This document shows, one piece after another, positions 25,497-36,269 of a stretch of 64,000 bases of DNA (position 1 is its first letter; each line of letters opens with the position of its first letter). Source of the DNA: Alteromonas hispanica (GTDB taxonomy: Bacteria; Pseudomonadota; Gammaproteobacteria; Enterobacterales; Alteromonadaceae). Position numbers and translations under genes: made by a program. Under the pieces are notes generated by a model. That model was not told the origin of the DNA. It ran no database searches and saw nothing but the letters and a program-made list of their open reading frames with translations. Location: assembly GCF_010500915.1 (NCBI RefSeq), contig NZ_JAAAWP010000001.1, positions 372,001-436,000 on the forward strand. Reading direction: 5' to 3'.

Positions 25497-26144
25497 GTGA
25501 CTACATTAATACTAGCGTCATCTTCTCAGTATAGAAAAAAACTCTTAGCCGATATCGGTATTAAGGTAGACGCCGTCAGCCCTCATATTGATGAAACACC
25601 TATGCCAAGCGAGAGCGCGCTTGAGCTAAGCAAACGCTTAGCTGAAGAAAAAGCACGCGCAGTAAGTGCTCAGCTTAACGCTAACAACTCTAATACTTAT
25701 ACTGTAGGCAAAAATCAAAGCCCTATCATTATTGGTAGTGATCAGGTTGCTTACCTCGAAACCGATGCTACGTCATTATTACTAGGAAAGCCCTTAGATG
25801 CAGATACCGCAGTAGATCAGCTTTCTCGCTGCCAAGGAAAAGTGGTGTCGTTTTTTACATCGGTATGCGTCCACCAAGCAAGCAGCAATACAACCGTTGT
25901 TGAAGTAGAAGAAACTCGCGTGTACTTTCGCCACAATCCTATCTCTCTTCTTAAAAGCTATGTAGAAAAAGAGCGCCCCCTTGATTGTGCGGGCAGTTTT
26001 AAAAGTGAGGGAATGGGCGTGCTTTTATTTGAACGAATAGAATGCAGAGATGCCAACAGCCTCATTGGGCTTCCCATCATGTTGTTAAACGACATCTTGT
26101 CTAACCACTTCAACGTCAACCTATTGGAATTAGCTACCGCTTGA
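25497..26144 (+). CDS. yceF: Maf-type nucleotide pyrophosphatase (YceF type)
   Basis: A 215-residue Maf protein, divergent from yceD as in E. coli. Maf enzymes hydrolyse non-canonical nucleotides; the YceF group acts on 7-methyl-GTP. Visible motifs are LASSSQYRKKLL, SPHIDETPMPSE, IIGSDQVAYLE with the catalytic aspartate, GKPLDADTAVDQL and SFKSEGMGVLLFERIE. A roughly 20-residue insertion (about 59-79) before the IIGSDQ motif makes it longer than E. coli YceF (194). The start is GTG 25497 with AAGGAG about 9 bases upstream. Confidence 0.9.
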   Translation: MTTLILASSSQYRKKLLADIGIKVDAVSPHIDETPMPSESALELSKRLAEEKARAVSAQLNANNSNTYTVGKNQSPIIIGSDQVAYLETDATSLLLGKPLDADTAVDQLSRCQGKVVSFFTSVCVHQASSNTTVVEVEETRVYFRHNPISLLKSYVEKERPLDCAGSFKSEGMGVLLFERIECRDANSLIGLPIMLLNDILSNHFNVNLLELATA

Positions 26145-26181
26145 CGTCGAAGAGATATTCCCCGTTTGAAGCAACTCTAAT

Positions 26182-26868
26182 CTAAACGGGCTCGTTTAGT
26201 AAAAAACGCTTAAGCTCTTCGATAGAGTGAACAATTATTTTTGGCTTTAGTGTTTCTAAATGGACTTGAGCGTGCACGCCATAAGAAACCCCCACTCTAT
26301 CCATTCCTATCGCTTGCGCCATTTTCATATCGTATGTGGTATCACCAATCATTACCGCCTCGTCTATCGACATCGACAGTTCATCAACAAGTTGAAGTAG
26401 CATATCTGGCGAAGGCTTTGACTCTGCTTCATCTGCTGTGCGAGAGGCAGAGAAAAAATGACCGGTGTTAGTTTGCTTCCACGCTCTATCTAAGCCTCTT
26501 CTTGCCTTGCCCGTTGCAACAGCAAGCGTGCAACCAGAAGATTTAAGTGCTTCAAACATTTCCTGAGCCCCCTCAAAAAGAGGACAAGGGGTGGTATCTT
26601 TTGCCAAAAACGCCTCTTTATATGCCAGTACTAATTTCTCTGCCAATGCATCATCATCAATATCGAATAGTTGCTTAATGGCAGGCTTAAGGCTAATACC
26701 GATAATATGCCCAACTTCGTCGCTTGTTGGAATTGGCATACCGCATTGCTTAGCGGCAAATTGCATGCAGTTTATAATTTTGTCGGCGGAATCCATGACG
26801 GTGCCGTCCCAATCAAAAATGGCAAGCTTGTAGCGCGGTTTATTTGATGCCTTTGACGTGCTCTGCAT
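26182..26868 (-). CDS. HAD-superfamily hydrolase, phosphoglycolate-phosphatase-like
   Basis: A 228-residue HAD-IA phosphatase. Motif I is FDWDGTVMDS with the two catalytic aspartates; motif II is VATGKARRGLD; motif III lysine is in ESKPSPDML; motif IV is MIGDTTYDMKMA. An alpha-helical cap sits between motifs I and II. It lies just after rluC on the same strand, a frequent neighbour in gammaproteobacteria, 67 bases apart. Substrate is unknown; phosphoglycolate and other small phosphoesters are typical of the subgroup. Confidence 0.87.
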   Translation of the reverse strand: MQSTSKASNKPRYKLAIFDWDGTVMDSADKIINCMQFAAKQCGMPIPTSDEVGHIIGISLKPAIKQLFDIDDDALAEKLVLAYKEAFLAKDTTPCPLFEGAQEMFEALKSSGCTLAVATGKARRGLDRAWKQTNTGHFFSASRTADEAESKPSPDMLLQLVDELSMSIDEAVMIGDTTYDMKMAQAIGMDRVGVSYGVHAQVHLETLKPKIIVHSIEELKRFLLNEPV

Positions 26869-26935
26869 TTATATTTTTATCCGTGTGTTGATACTTTCTA
26901 CTGCATTACTCTTCGGTATTGATGTAAAAATGGCG

Positions 26936-27877
26936 TTAAAGAGCACCTAGTGCCGCATTCAAATGGCTATCTAACGGCGCGTTAAAAGTCATTCTCTCTT
27001 CAGTGCCAGGGTGAATAAAAGCAATGCTGTATGCATGAAGGAACAAGCGATCTAATCCTTTTGACCTCATACTGGCATCGAAATCGTTGTCGCCGTACTT
27101 AGGGTCACAGGCAATAGGATGCCCTGCATGTAAGCAGTGAACGCGTATTTGATGAGTTCGCCCGGTTATCGGCGACGCCTCAACTAAGGTCGCCCCCTCA
27201 AATTGGGTTAAAATTCGATAGCGAGTTTCGGACGGTTTTCCATCTTCACTTACATTTACCATTCTCTCGCCAGATTGGAGGGTATTCTTTTTAAGTGGCG
27301 CTTTTACTTTAAATCGATTAACCGGCCACTCTCCTGCTACAAGCGCGTGATAACGCTTGTCCATTTTGCCATTGCGCAGTTGCTCGTGCATATGGCGCAG
27401 TGCCGAGCGTTTTTTTGCAATCAGCATACAGCCAGATGTATCTCTGTCTAAACGATGCACTAACTCCATAAACTTTGCATCGGGGCGCAAAGCTCGAAGC
27501 CCTTCAATGAGACCAAAGCTTAATCCACTTCCACCGTGAACTGCCATTCCTGATGGCTTATTCATAACGATAAGGCGATCGTCTTCAAACAAAATATGTG
27601 ATTCAAGAGCGGCAATTTTATCTAACTTGGGCGACGGTGCCGGTGCGCCCTCAGACACACGTACAGGAGGTACGCGAACTATGTCGTCTGTTTGCAACTT
27701 ATACTCAGGCTTTACCCTGCCTTTGTTTACACGCACTTCGCCTTTGCGCAAAATGCGATAAATCATACTTTTCGGTACACCTTTTAACTGGGTACGCAAA
27801 AAATTATCAATTCGTTGACCGGCTAGATCGGCATCGACCGTTAAAAAACGGACTTTTTGGGGGGCTTGTTCTTTCAT
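26936..27877 (-). CDS. rluC: 23S rRNA pseudouridine(955/2504/2580) synthase
   Basis: A 313-residue RluA-family enzyme. The N-terminal S4 domain (about 18-75) reads [20 protein letters not shown]. The catalytic domain has the active-site aspartate in [13 protein letters not shown] and the later GRTHQIRVH motif, with PKYGDNDFD near the end. The length, [10 protein letters not shown] motif, position next to the HAD gene and divergence from rne match E. coli rluC (319). It modifies three uridines in the peptidyl-transferase region of 23S rRNA. Confidence 0.93.
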   Translation of the reverse strand: MKEQAPQKVRFLTVDADLAGQRIDNFLRTQLKGVPKSMIYRILRKGEVRVNKGRVKPEYKLQTDDIVRVPPVRVSEGAPAPSPKLDKIAALESHILFEDDRLIVMNKPSGMAVHGGSGLSFGLIEGLRALRPDAKFMELVHRLDRDTSGCMLIAKKRSALRHMHEQLRNGKMDKRYHALVAGEWPVNRFKVKAPLKKNTLQSGERMVNVSEDGKPSETRYRILTQFEGATLVEASPITGRTHQIRVHCLHAGHPIACDPKYGDNDFDASMRSKGLDRLFLHAYSIAFIHPGTEERMTFNAPLDSHLNAALGAL

Positions 27878-28667
27878 TCAGGCATTATAACGCAATGTTT
27901 TGCCATCAACATTATGAAACTTTCTATTTGCTCTAATTTATTGCATTTGTGTCTTTTTTATTCTGAGTGGCCTGTTTTTTTAAGGTATCTATTTAATAGT
28001 TACATTTATTCACCGACTTACCTTGCTTAATTTCAGTTTTTGGTGCGATAATTCACCATGCTTTTTAGGCACTAAAATCGCGAATCTTAATCGTACGCCA
28101 ATCCGTACTCTTCGCGTAACAACCTGCCTAAAATTCATAAAGACGATATTGAATTAAAAACGACGATGTATTCGGTCGTAGGTTCAAGTCGCAAACGAAA
28201 AGGCATAGGTTAGGTTTCGGTAATGTTATTAACATAACAAGACATTTCATACCGAACTCGCTAAGAGGCAACGACAACACTGCCGTACATAAGCGAAACC
28301 ATGCTTGCGAACATAAAATACGTTTGCCGTTTTGCTAACAGAATTAAATGACAAACGAGCGATGCACATGATATCGCTTGTTAAAATGAAGAAAGAAATA
28401 AGGGTGAGTCGCTCCCGACATCTCAAAAGCAGTGTAGCCTCTGAAAGGTTAATCAGTGCGGTAATATAGGCAAACAACAAAAACGTTTGCAGCCGAAATT
28501 CTGACAGAAACCGCGTATGACACGTATTTTACGCAAAAGCTACCCACTAGAGATAATGCGATGTAACAACAAAGTCCCCGTCCAGCCGAGAGGTTGCGCG
28601 GTGAGGGTTTGCACATGTCACTTTAATTTTGTGTCTTAACGGCTGTACAAAAACAGAGTTAGATACA
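27878..28667. other. rluC-rne divergent region, probably with a long rne leader
   Basis: 790 bases between divergent rluC and rne. In E. coli the same interval carries the rne promoters and a long 5' UTR that RNase E cleaves to limit its own synthesis; a similar leader is likely here but is inference. Local dyads occur (for example CGCGAA near 28079 with TTCGCG near 28112). A short minus-strand frame (28247-28480) has no family features. The 5' part is AT-rich, while 28570-28615 is GC-richer and may fold. Confidence 0.4.
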
Positions 28668-31600
28668 ATGAAAAGAATGTTAATAAATGCAACTCAACAA
28701 GAAGAGTTGCGTGTTGCACTGGTAGATGGGCAACGCTTGTACGACCTAGACATAGAAAGTCCAGGGCATGAACAAAAAAAGGCAAATATATATAAAGGTA
28801 AGATAACCCGCGTAGAACCTAGCCTTGAAGCCGCATTTGTCGATTATGGTGCCGACCGCCACGGATTCCTTCCTCTAAAAGAAATTGCCCGCACGTACTT
28901 TCCTAAAGGCTATAAATTTGAAGGCCGCCCTAACATCAAAGATGTTATCAAGGAAGGCCAAGAAGTTATCATCCAAATTGACAAAGAAGAACGCGGCCAA
29001 AAAGGCGCTGCGCTTACTACGTTTTTGTCTTTGGCAGGAAGCTATTTAGTATTGATGCCCAACAACCCTCGTGCAGGTGGTATTTCTCGTCGTATAGAAG
29101 GCGATGAACGCACAGAGTTAAAAGCGTCGTTAAGCAAATTAGAACTTCCTGACGGTATGGGCTTAATTGTTCGTACTGCGGGCGTTGGTAAGTCTTACGA
29201 AGAATTAGAGTGGGATTTGAAAGTTCTGCTTAAGCACTGGGAAGCTATTTCCGAAGTCGCAAAAGAGAGGGAAGCACCTTTCCTAATTCACCAAGAAAGC
29301 AACGTAATTGTGCGTGCTATACGCGACTACTTACGCCGCGACATTGGCGAAATACTGATCGATAAAACGAGTATTTATGAGCAGGCTTTGCAGCATATTG
29401 AGCTTGTTCGCCCAGACTTTGCGAGCCGCGTAAAACTATATCGCGGTGAAGTGCCTTTATTCAGCCATTATCAAATTGAGAGCCAGATCGAATCTGCTTT
29501 TCAACGAGAAGTTCGCCTGCCTTCAGGTGGCTCGATTGTCATCGACCCTACTGAAGCGTTAACGTCAATTGATATTAACTCTGCGCGAGCAACAAAAGGT
29601 GGAGACATTGAAGAAACTGCGCTTAACACTAACCTTGAAGCCGCAGATGAAATTGCCCGTCAATTGCGTTTACGCGACCTAGGTGGCTTGGTAGTTATCG
29701 ACTTTATCGACATGACGCCGGTTAGGCATCAACGCGAAGTCGAAAACCGCATGAAAGACGCGGTTAGAAGCGATCGCGCACGCGTTCAGCTTGGACGCAT
29801 TTCTCGTTTTGGTTTATTAGAAATGTCTCGTCAACGCTTACGTCCTTCTCTTGGCGAATCTGCACACCATGTTTGCCCGCGCTGCTCAGGCCACGGCACC
29901 ATTCGTGGAACAGAATCGCTCGCGTTGTCTATCCTTCGCATACTTGAAGAAGAAAGCATAAAGGAAAATACAGGGCAAATAGAGGCACAGCTTCCTGTTT
30001 CTGTAGCCACTTATCTGTTGAATGAGAAACGAAAATCTATCCAGCTACTTGAAAAGCGTCATGGTGTTGATTTGTTACTTATTCCAAATGCAAACCTTGA
30101 GACTCCTCATTATCAGGTAGAGCGCCGTCGTCCAGATGATGCGCTGCAAGATGCAAGCTACGAAGTAGAGTTAATGCCAGCAGTGGAAACTGAAAAAGTA
30201 TCTACTACAACAGCACCTGTAAAACGAGAAGAGCCTGCGCTCAAAGGGCTTGTTGCGCCAACTACGGCAGCACCTGTGTCTCAGCCAAAGCCGCAGACAC
30301 AAGCGAAACCAGCACAATCTAGCGATGTCCCCTCTTTATTTGCTCGCATAGGTAAGTGGATTAACGACATGTTTGGTTCTGATGATAAGTCAGACTCATT
30401 GTCGAAAGACACGCAAAAACAAGAAGAGAAGACATCATCTAATTACAAAGGTAAAAACCCGCGTAATACTCGCAACAATGATGACCGCCGTCGTAAACCT
30501 CGTAAAAATACGCGCCGTAATGGCCCAGCGGGGGCAAAAGAAGGTGAGCAAGATCAGCAGCGCGCTCCTCGTTCAGAGCAAGACGATAAACGCAACAATA
30601 ACAAAGGCCGCAAACCGCGCAGAGCGCAGCAGCCTCGTGACGAGCAGCAAAAGCCAAAGCACGACACGCCTAAACAAGATGAAACTGTTAAAGACAATGT
30701 TGAACAGCAGGATAATCAAGTTGAGAAGAAACGCGAAGTTGCCGAGCGCAGAAAACGTCGTGATAAGCGTCGCAGTGTTCGAGTGAACAAAGGTGATTCA
30801 GTAAACGCCAACGCACAGAGCGCACCAAATGCGGAAAGCAAACCAGCTGCACCGAAAAAGCCAGAGAGCGCTCACAATCAAGTAGAAAGACAAGTAGAGA
30901 AACAGGCAGATAGCCAAGCTGATAAGCAACCTGAAGAGCAAGTAGTAACTTCTGCTCCCGTAACAGAAGATGCGGCAGGAAAGCCCTTAGAGAAGCATCA
31001 CGCTAAAGAAAAAACAGTGATCGGTTCGCCATCAGAAACGTCTGAGTCTACTGAAGAAACTCAAGAAGCAGCGGTAATTTCAGAATCAACAAATGACGAA
31101 AATGGCCAGAAGCGTGAAAGCCGAGGACGCTCACGTCGTTCTCCGCGTCATGTTCGTGCTGCCGGTCAACGTCGTAAGAAAGAAGCCCAGCAAAATGATG
31201 AAGGCAACAATGCTGTCGATAACGAGAGTCAAAATAATGCTTCACAAGTAAGCGTTGATGAAACTCAAGCCAAGCAGCCAGGTAACTTATCACCAGACGT
31301 TGAAGCTAATACCGACGCTAAAGTCGACAGCGCCGCAGGCGCGGAAACTGCAGCAAAGGTAGAAAGCGCAGAAGCTCAATCAGAGGCGGCACCTTCGCCA
31401 GCTCCTGTTAAGACACAAGAGACCGAAGCCCCTGCTCAGCAAGCTGAAGAGGCTGTTGAAAAGGTAGCCGATGAGACTTCTGAAAAAGTAGAAGCAAGTC
31501 CATCACAAGATGAGTTACAGTTTGAAGAAGCGCAACCTGAAGACGAAGTTAAGCAAAACACTTCTTCTTCACAAGCTGCTGAAACACCTCAGCCAGCAGC

Positions 31601-32060
31601 GGTTGAGCCTAAGCAAGTTGAGATTAACTTAGAAGAAGATACTCATACTGATAAGCACTCAGAAGAGGTGACTGCTGAAGCGGTGCCATCTTCAGAGACG
31701 CCTGCAGATGATTCTAAACAGTCACCTGCAACACCCTCTAAAGAGGCTACTACGGAAGCGCAAGATATAGACGCTGATATAAACGCTAAAGAAGATAAAA
31801 AGGTAGAGGATAAACCAGCAGCTGAGAAAGCAGCGTCGGCGGTGGTATCACCTCTAGGCGCAAGCGGATTAGGTAAGCGCAGAGCGTCTCATCCAATGAC
31901 TTCGCCTGCCTCTGTTGACGATGCGTTTGTCGATGTTGAGTTAATCTCAAAATCGGATGATACGCGGCCTTCTTTGGCAGTTTGTGGCAAAACTGCGCTG
32001 GTATCGCAAGCATCAGCACGAGCTTCGGCTCCTGCAACCTTGCCTGAGAGTGTAGATTAA
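28668..32060 (+). CDS. rne: ribonuclease E
   Basis: From ATG 28668 ([13 protein letters not shown], as in E. coli) the product has 1130 residues. The catalytic half holds the S1 domain (about 36-118), the catalytic aspartates near 302-303 (LTSIDINSA) and 346 (DFIDM), and the Zn-link CPRCSGHG near 402. The C-terminal half is a disordered scaffold: an amphipathic membrane-anchor helix [15 protein letters not shown] near 556-570, Arg-rich RNA-binding stretches (about 597-720), then a long Glu/Ala/Gln-rich region and Ala-rich end motifs ([18 protein letters not shown]) like the E. coli PNPase-binding tip. It makes the first cut in most mRNA decay and matures rRNA and tRNA. Confidence 0.96.
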   Translation: MKRMLINATQQEELRVALVDGQRLYDLDIESPGHEQKKANIYKGKITRVEPSLEAAFVDYGADRHGFLPLKEIARTYFPKGYKFEGRPNIKDVIKEGQEVIIQIDKEERGQKGAALTTFLSLAGSYLVLMPNNPRAGGISRRIEGDERTELKASLSKLELPDGMGLIVRTAGVGKSYEELEWDLKVLLKHWEAISEVAKEREAPFLIHQESNVIVRAIRDYLRRDIGEILIDKTSIYEQALQHIELVRPDFASRVKLYRGEVPLFSHYQIESQIESAFQREVRLPSGGSIVIDPTEALTSIDINSARATKGGDIEETALNTNLEAADEIARQLRLRDLGGLVVIDFIDMTPVRHQREVENRMKDAVRSDRARVQLGRISRFGLLEMSRQRLRPSLGESAHHVCPRCSGHGTIRGTESLALSILRILEEESIKENTGQIEAQLPVSVATYLLNEKRKSIQLLEKRHGVDLLLIPNANLETPHYQVERRRPDDALQDASYEVELMPAVETEKVSTTTAPVKREEPALKGLVAPTTAAPVSQPKPQTQAKPAQSSDVPSLFARIGKWINDMFGSDDKSDSLSKDTQKQEEKTSSNYKGKNPRNTRNNDDRRRKPRKNTRRNGPAGAKEGEQDQQRAPRSEQDDKRNNNKGRKPRRAQQPRDEQQKPKHDTPKQDETVKDNVEQQDNQVEKKREVAERRKRRDKRRSVRVNKGDSVNANAQSAPNAESKPAAPKKPESAHNQVERQVEKQADSQADKQPEEQVVTSAPVTEDAAGKPLEKHHAKEKTVIGSPSETSESTEETQEAAVISESTNDENGQKRESRGRSRRSPRHVRAAGQRRKKEAQQNDEGNNAVDNESQNNASQVSVDETQAKQPGNLSPDVEANTDAKVDSAAGAETAAKVESAEAQSEAAPSPAPVKTQETEAPAQQAEEAVEKVADETSEKVEASPSQDELQFEEAQPEDEVKQNTSSSQAAETPQPAAVEPKQVEINLEEDTHTDKHSEEVTAEAVPSSETPADDSKQSPATPSKEATTEAQDIDADINAKEDKKVEDKPAAEKAASAVVSPLGASGLGKRRASHPMTSPASVDDAFVDVELISKSDDTRPSLAVCGKTALVSQASARASAPATLPESVD

Positions 32061-32130
32061 TGAGTTAAGCCACTCTTGTCCTACTGGCTCTTCCTGTCGT
32101 ATTAAGGAATGAGCACGGTAGCAGCCGTAT

Positions 32131-32165
32131 AAAAGCCGTTTCATTATGAAACGGCTTTTTTATGT
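32131..32165 (+). terminator. rne terminator
   Basis: AAAAGCCGTTTCA (32131-32143), loop TTA, TGAAACGGCTTTTT, then more T residues. It is a near-perfect 13-bp stem with a T-run, 71 bases after the rne stop. The A-rich left arm could also work on the other strand, but no leftward gene is near. Confidence 0.85.
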
Positions 32166-32269
32166 TAAGTGGACGCTACTTGTATTAATTGCATGGCATT
32201 TTATACCATTAGTCCGTATAGATAATTACCTACTAGAAAGTATTCAAATATTGACCATTGGTAACAACA

Positions 32270-33343
32270 ATGACGGCAGATACAAACATTGATAGCGCAA
32301 TAGATCCCCAATTTTTATCATGGGTAGAGCAAGTCTGCTCGGCCTCAATAAGCCGCGCATCACTTATTCAAACACTGTGGAGTGGCTACGGTGCTTGTTT
32401 CCGCGCTATTCTAGAGCAGCACGATGCCAATACAACCGAAGGCCCGCTACCTGTTGTGGTAAAGTGCGCTTCGCCTACTGACGTTGCTCAACATCCGAGG
32501 GGGTGGAGTTCATTAACGGGCCACCAAAGAAAGCTTAAGTCATTTGCTATTGAAAATAACTTTTACAATCACATTCAACCATTCACGAATGAGTTTTGCA
32601 AAACGCCTCGGGGTATCGCTGTTGAAACCAAGGAAGACAAAACACTGTTAGTTATGGAAGACCTTGGAGCAGCGGGCTATTCTGAAACTACACTCTCTCT
32701 TAGTGTTACTCAAGCTAAGGTTGTACTGCATTGGCTGGCGGAATTTCATGCCGCATTTATAGATACGAAACCATCTTTAAACCTTAAAAAGCCTAACGGC
32801 GAAAACGTTGAAGTTTGGCAAGAAGGCACCTACTGGTATCTGAACACCCGACGTGATGAATACAATGCCATGCCCTCTTCAGAGTTGAAAACGCGAGCGC
32901 AAGAGATAAGCACCCTACTCGCCAACTCAAAATACCAAACTCTGCTTCACGGTGACGCAAAAGTGGCGAATTTCTGTTTTACACCGCACTATACGCAGTG
33001 TGCTGCAGTAGATTTTCAATATGTGGGCTTTGGCGCCGGGGTTAAAGATGTTGCCTATTTTTTGGGAAGTGCTTTGAGCGACAACGATCAACGTCTGTTC
33101 CGCGACCGTTGCTTAAATGTTTACTTTACCGCGCTTGAACGTGCCTTAAAGCGCCAATGTGCGAACTCTAAAACAAGCATCACAGAACAAGACATTCCGT
33201 TCATTGTGAACGAGTGGAGAAGCCTTTACTCGTTCGCCTGTGCCGATTTCCATCGTTTTCTAGCGGGGTGGAGCCCAAACCATAAAAAGATTAATATCGA
33301 ACTTCAGTATCAAACGTCATTAGCGCTGAACAGACTAGGCTAG
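32270..33343 (+). CDS. CHK/EcKinase-like small-molecule phosphotransferase
   Basis: From ATG 32270 (MTADTNIDS) the product has 357 residues; a TTG 4 codons earlier is also possible. It is a eukaryotic-like protein-kinase-fold phosphotransferase of the aminoglycoside-kinase/ecdysteroid-kinase type: hinge region LLVMEDLGAAG, Brenner motif TLLHGDAKVANFCF, and the metal-binding aspartate in AAVDFQYVGFG followed by KDVAYFLGS. The family phosphorylates alcohol groups of small molecules. The substrate is unknown and neighbours give no clue. Often labelled 'oxidoreductase family protein' in databases. Confidence 0.78.
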   Translation: MTADTNIDSAIDPQFLSWVEQVCSASISRASLIQTLWSGYGACFRAILEQHDANTTEGPLPVVVKCASPTDVAQHPRGWSSLTGHQRKLKSFAIENNFYNHIQPFTNEFCKTPRGIAVETKEDKTLLVMEDLGAAGYSETTLSLSVTQAKVVLHWLAEFHAAFIDTKPSLNLKKPNGENVEVWQEGTYWYLNTRRDEYNAMPSSELKTRAQEISTLLANSKYQTLLHGDAKVANFCFTPHYTQCAAVDFQYVGFGAGVKDVAYFLGSALSDNDQRLFRDRCLNVYFTALERALKRQCANSKTSITEQDIPFIVNEWRSLYSFACADFHRFLAGWSPNHKKINIELQYQTSLALNRLG

Positions 33344-33624
33344 TATTCCCACACGTCCCCTCATATAAATGGTTATTAGCCGTTGCCCGAGTTGATGAAA
33401 TAGCATTTTTATCCATATTCGATTTGTTTTTTATAAGTTACTTTGCGATGTATTGAGTTTAGTGACCGAATATCAATTACCTAACGTATAAGATTTCGTG
33501 GTTACGAGTTCAAATATAATTGCGATGATAGGTATTGACATCGTTGACCTGCACCACTGATGCCGAATCATTAATGACGAAGTTGACGACAAACTTAAAT
33601 ATATAAACGCGATTTCAAATTATT

Positions 33625-35253
33625 ATGTATAAACGCAAACTCTATCTATTTGGCCTTCTCTCTACCTTTATTCTTATTATCGCGTTAGCAAGTGCGGCTG
33701 TTACGGCTCACCTCACTCGTGCAAACTTAGAGCAAAGCCAACTAGCTCAATCTCTTCTGTCTGAGCATCAAGAGCTTTCGAGCACTTCCTATCGATTGTT
33801 TAAACAACTCACTGACGAACTCATTTTTGGCAAGGGCGCTAATCAGGCGAATGTTAGAAACAAACAAGAAAAAATTGATCAATCTATTACGCGAATTAAG
33901 AAGTTCGAACTAGCCCAGCGAGAGGCATTAGGACTTGATGCTACTCAAGGCAGCGTTGAAGATACTGACGAACTTGAGGCGTTGATTGCCTATATTGTCT
34001 CAGAGTTTCGCGACATCGCCCAGCTAAACGACAGCACGCCTTTACATGAACAAGAGCGATTACACACCCTGCTTGAAAGCACCATTGATAATCAATTTAG
34101 AGAAGCTATAAACGCAGCAGTAGTGCGTCAAGGCAAAGTAGTATCTAGAATAAATGCAAGTATAGACACGCTGAACACCAGTATTGTTTGGTTTACCATT
34201 ATTTTAGGCGCTATTACCTGTCCTTTTATTTTATTAGGCTGCTACTGGCTGTTTAATGCTTTGTATCACCCATTAACCGTTATTCGCACAGGCACCGATG
34301 CTATTGCATCTGGCAACTATCATTATCGCCTACCTGAAACACTGGATGATGAGTTTACTGACTTGGTTAAAGCGTTGAACTCAATGATTGCAAGACTCGC
34401 TGAGCACGAAGACAAAGCATCAGCCTACCGCAAGCAGCTAGAATATGATGTTGAGACCCGCACTCGCGCCCTGCAAGAAGTGAATAATAAACTCACTCAG
34501 TTAGACGCCAAGCGTCGGCAGTTTATGGCTGATGTGAGCCACGAATTGCGCACGCCTCTCACTATTATTCGGGGTGAGGCCCAAGTAACACTACGTCAAA
34601 AATCTGCGGCAAATGAGATATACCAAGAAACGCTGCATACAATCTTAGAGCAGTCTGTGAAGTTAAGTAAACTAGTGGACGACCTTTTGCTTTTGGCTAG
34701 AGCAGAAATGCATGAGTTCACCCTAGATGTTGCAGAATATTCACTGAAGTCTTTGGTCAACGAACAGATAGCATTATGGCAAAAAATTGTGAAACCACGT
34801 GTAATTTCGTTGAAGTGGAACATTGATAGCGTGGACAAAAGTCAAACCGTAATCATCGATAAAGACAGAATTATTCAGGCGCTTACTATACTTATCGAGA
34901 ACGCCAGTAAGTATTCAACTGAACATGCCCCTATTACTCTCGCCGTAGATGAAAACGACCATTGGGTAAACATTCATGTTATCGATATTAGTGAGGGAAT
35001 TTCCTCATCGGATTTAGAGCACATTTTTGAGCGCTTTGTGCGTTTAAAAAGAAAAGGCGATGGAATGGGTTTAGGGCTATCTATTGCGAAGGCAATTGCC
35101 GAGGCTCACGGCGGAAAGCTGATGGCTACATCAACACTGGGCAAAGGCTCAACATTTACGCTATCGATTAAAAAAGCAAACAACAATAAGCCGCTCGCAG
35201 CTTTTGAAGAAACAACTTTCAGCGAAGTTCCAAACAATGAGAGACAGCCATAA
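33625..35253 (+). CDS. membrane sensor histidine kinase
   Basis: A 542-residue protein. Two membrane helices (about 7-27 and 188-212) flank a periplasmic helical domain of about 160 residues; a HAMP domain follows (about 212-265), then a short coiled coil. The H-box is DVSHELRTPLTIIRGE with the phospho-accepting histidine near 306. The N-box is LIENASKYS. The G1 box reads DISEGIS rather than DxGxGI. The G2 box is GMGLGLSIAKAI. Ligand unknown. It overlaps the response-regulator gene by one base (TAATG). Confidence 0.88.
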   Translation: MYKRKLYLFGLLSTFILIIALASAAVTAHLTRANLEQSQLAQSLLSEHQELSSTSYRLFKQLTDELIFGKGANQANVRNKQEKIDQSITRIKKFELAQREALGLDATQGSVEDTDELEALIAYIVSEFRDIAQLNDSTPLHEQERLHTLLESTIDNQFREAINAAVVRQGKVVSRINASIDTLNTSIVWFTIILGAITCPFILLGCYWLFNALYHPLTVIRTGTDAIASGNYHYRLPETLDDEFTDLVKALNSMIARLAEHEDKASAYRKQLEYDVETRTRALQEVNNKLTQLDAKRRQFMADVSHELRTPLTIIRGEAQVTLRQKSAANEIYQETLHTILEQSVKLSKLVDDLLLLARAEMHEFTLDVAEYSLKSLVNEQIALWQKIVKPRVISLKWNIDSVDKSQTVIIDKDRIIQALTILIENASKYSTEHAPITLAVDENDHWVNIHVIDISEGISSSDLEHIFERFVRLKRKGDGMGLGLSIAKAIAEAHGGKLMATSTLGKGSTFTLSIKKANNNKPLAAFEETTFSEVPNNERQP

Positions 35254-35933
35254 TGAAAATTTTAGTTGCAGATGATGAAGCGCCACTTCTACGATTTATA
35301 TCTCGCGGATTGAGCGCTGAGGGTTACCATTGTGTTGAAGAAAGCACGCTACATAATTTGATCACTCGTATTAAGCAAGAGTCTCCCGCTATAGCCATAC
35401 TCGACAGAATGTTTGGGGATGAGGACAGTGTGGAACTGCTTCCAACCATAAAATCAATGCCAAATGCACCTATGGTTCTGCTTTTAACAGCCGTTGACGA
35501 TGTGAAGGAAAGAGTGAATGGTTTAACGCTGGGTGCTGATGACTATTTGTGTAAGCCCTTCGACTTTGACGAGTTATTGGCACGTATCACAGCACTTAAA
35601 CGCAGAGCTGGCACAACGGCTGTGAACGACAGTTTTACAGTAGGCCCTTTGCAAATTGATAAAGACTCTCGAATTGTCACTCTCTGCGGCGAAGAGCTCT
35701 CACTTACAAAGCTAGAGTATGACACCTTATTCTATTTTGCAGAAAATGCAGGCAAGGTGCTGTCTAGAGAACGAATACTCAGTCGAGTTTGGAGAAGTCA
35801 TAGCGACCCTTTGACCAACGTTGTCGATGTATACATCAGTCGCTTGCGACAAAAGCTCAGTGTGAACAGCTCAATTTCGATAGAAACTTTACGGGGAAAT
35901 GGTTACCGGCTAACGGTAAAATTAACGCCGTAA
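35253..35933 (+). CDS. OmpR/PhoB-family response regulator
   Basis: A 226-residue regulator with an N-terminal receiver and C-terminal winged helix. The acidic pair is in VADDEAP (residues 7-8), the phosphoryl aspartate is D51 in AILDRMF, the switch Thr is in LLLTAVDD, and the lysine is in LCKPFDFDEL. The DNA-binding part shows LTKLEYDTLFYF, LSRERILSRVW and VVDVYISRLRQKL. The ATG shares a base with the kinase stop, so the two form a two-component pair. Target genes are unknown. Confidence 0.92.
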   Translation: MKILVADDEAPLLRFISRGLSAEGYHCVEESTLHNLITRIKQESPAIAILDRMFGDEDSVELLPTIKSMPNAPMVLLLTAVDDVKERVNGLTLGADDYLCKPFDFDELLARITALKRRAGTTAVNDSFTVGPLQIDKDSRIVTLCGEELSLTKLEYDTLFYFAENAGKVLSRERILSRVWRSHSDPLTNVVDVYISRLRQKLSVNSSISIETLRGNGYRLTVKLTP

Positions 35934-35968
35934 AAGAAAAAAAAGCCCAACGAAGGGACGCGTTGGGC
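35934..35968 (-). terminator. leftward terminator after the aldehyde dehydrogenase
   Basis: GCCCAACG (35945-35952), loop AAGGGACG, CGTTGGGC (35961-35968). On the minus strand the stem is followed by at least eight T residues, so it ends leftward transcription from the aldehyde dehydrogenase gene about 300 bases away. On the plus strand there is no T-run, but the stem may still slow transcription from the two-component operon. Confidence 0.75.
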
Positions 35969-36269
35969 ATAATTGTAACGATTATTACTGTATCGTTTAA
36001 CACGGGCTTTCTATGGCACACACATCAAATCCTCAACCCAGATGCCCCGCGAACGTTCCTGCCACTTTCTCAGCAGCAGGACAACAGTATTTGCTACCCT
36101 TTATATGGTAGAGAAAAAACGTAACTAAACCTTTTACGCTCCATTAAAAAAAGATGAACGGAAGATTAAAAAGTCACTGCCATATTTTTCAGCATTGGCT
36201 TTACACATTCACTTTTAAAAATTCGGCTTGTTGTCAGCCTTAATTTCACCTAATTATAGCTGCGTATAT
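35969..36269. other. 3' region downstream of the aldehyde dehydrogenase
   Basis: About 300 bases between the leftward terminator and the aldehyde dehydrogenase stop. It contains CTACC/GGTAG near 36096-36113 and CCTGC/GCAGG near 36058-36081, both weak dyads. A 32-codon plus-strand frame (MAHTSNPQ) from ATG 36013 has no ribosome binding site and I do not call it. It is probably a long 3' UTR. Confidence 0.35.

Noticed and set aside
28247..28480. 77-codon minus-strand frame in the rluC-rne gap
   Set aside because: No ribosome binding site, no family features; the rne leader is expected here.
30373..30786. 137-codon frame inside rne (plus strand)
   Set aside because: It is in another frame of the Arg/Lys-rich scaffold of RNase E; composition bias keeps it open and it has no family features.
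36013..36111. 32-codon frame (MAHTSNPQ) after the aldehyde dehydrogenase
   Set aside because: No ribosome binding site and no recognisable similarity.
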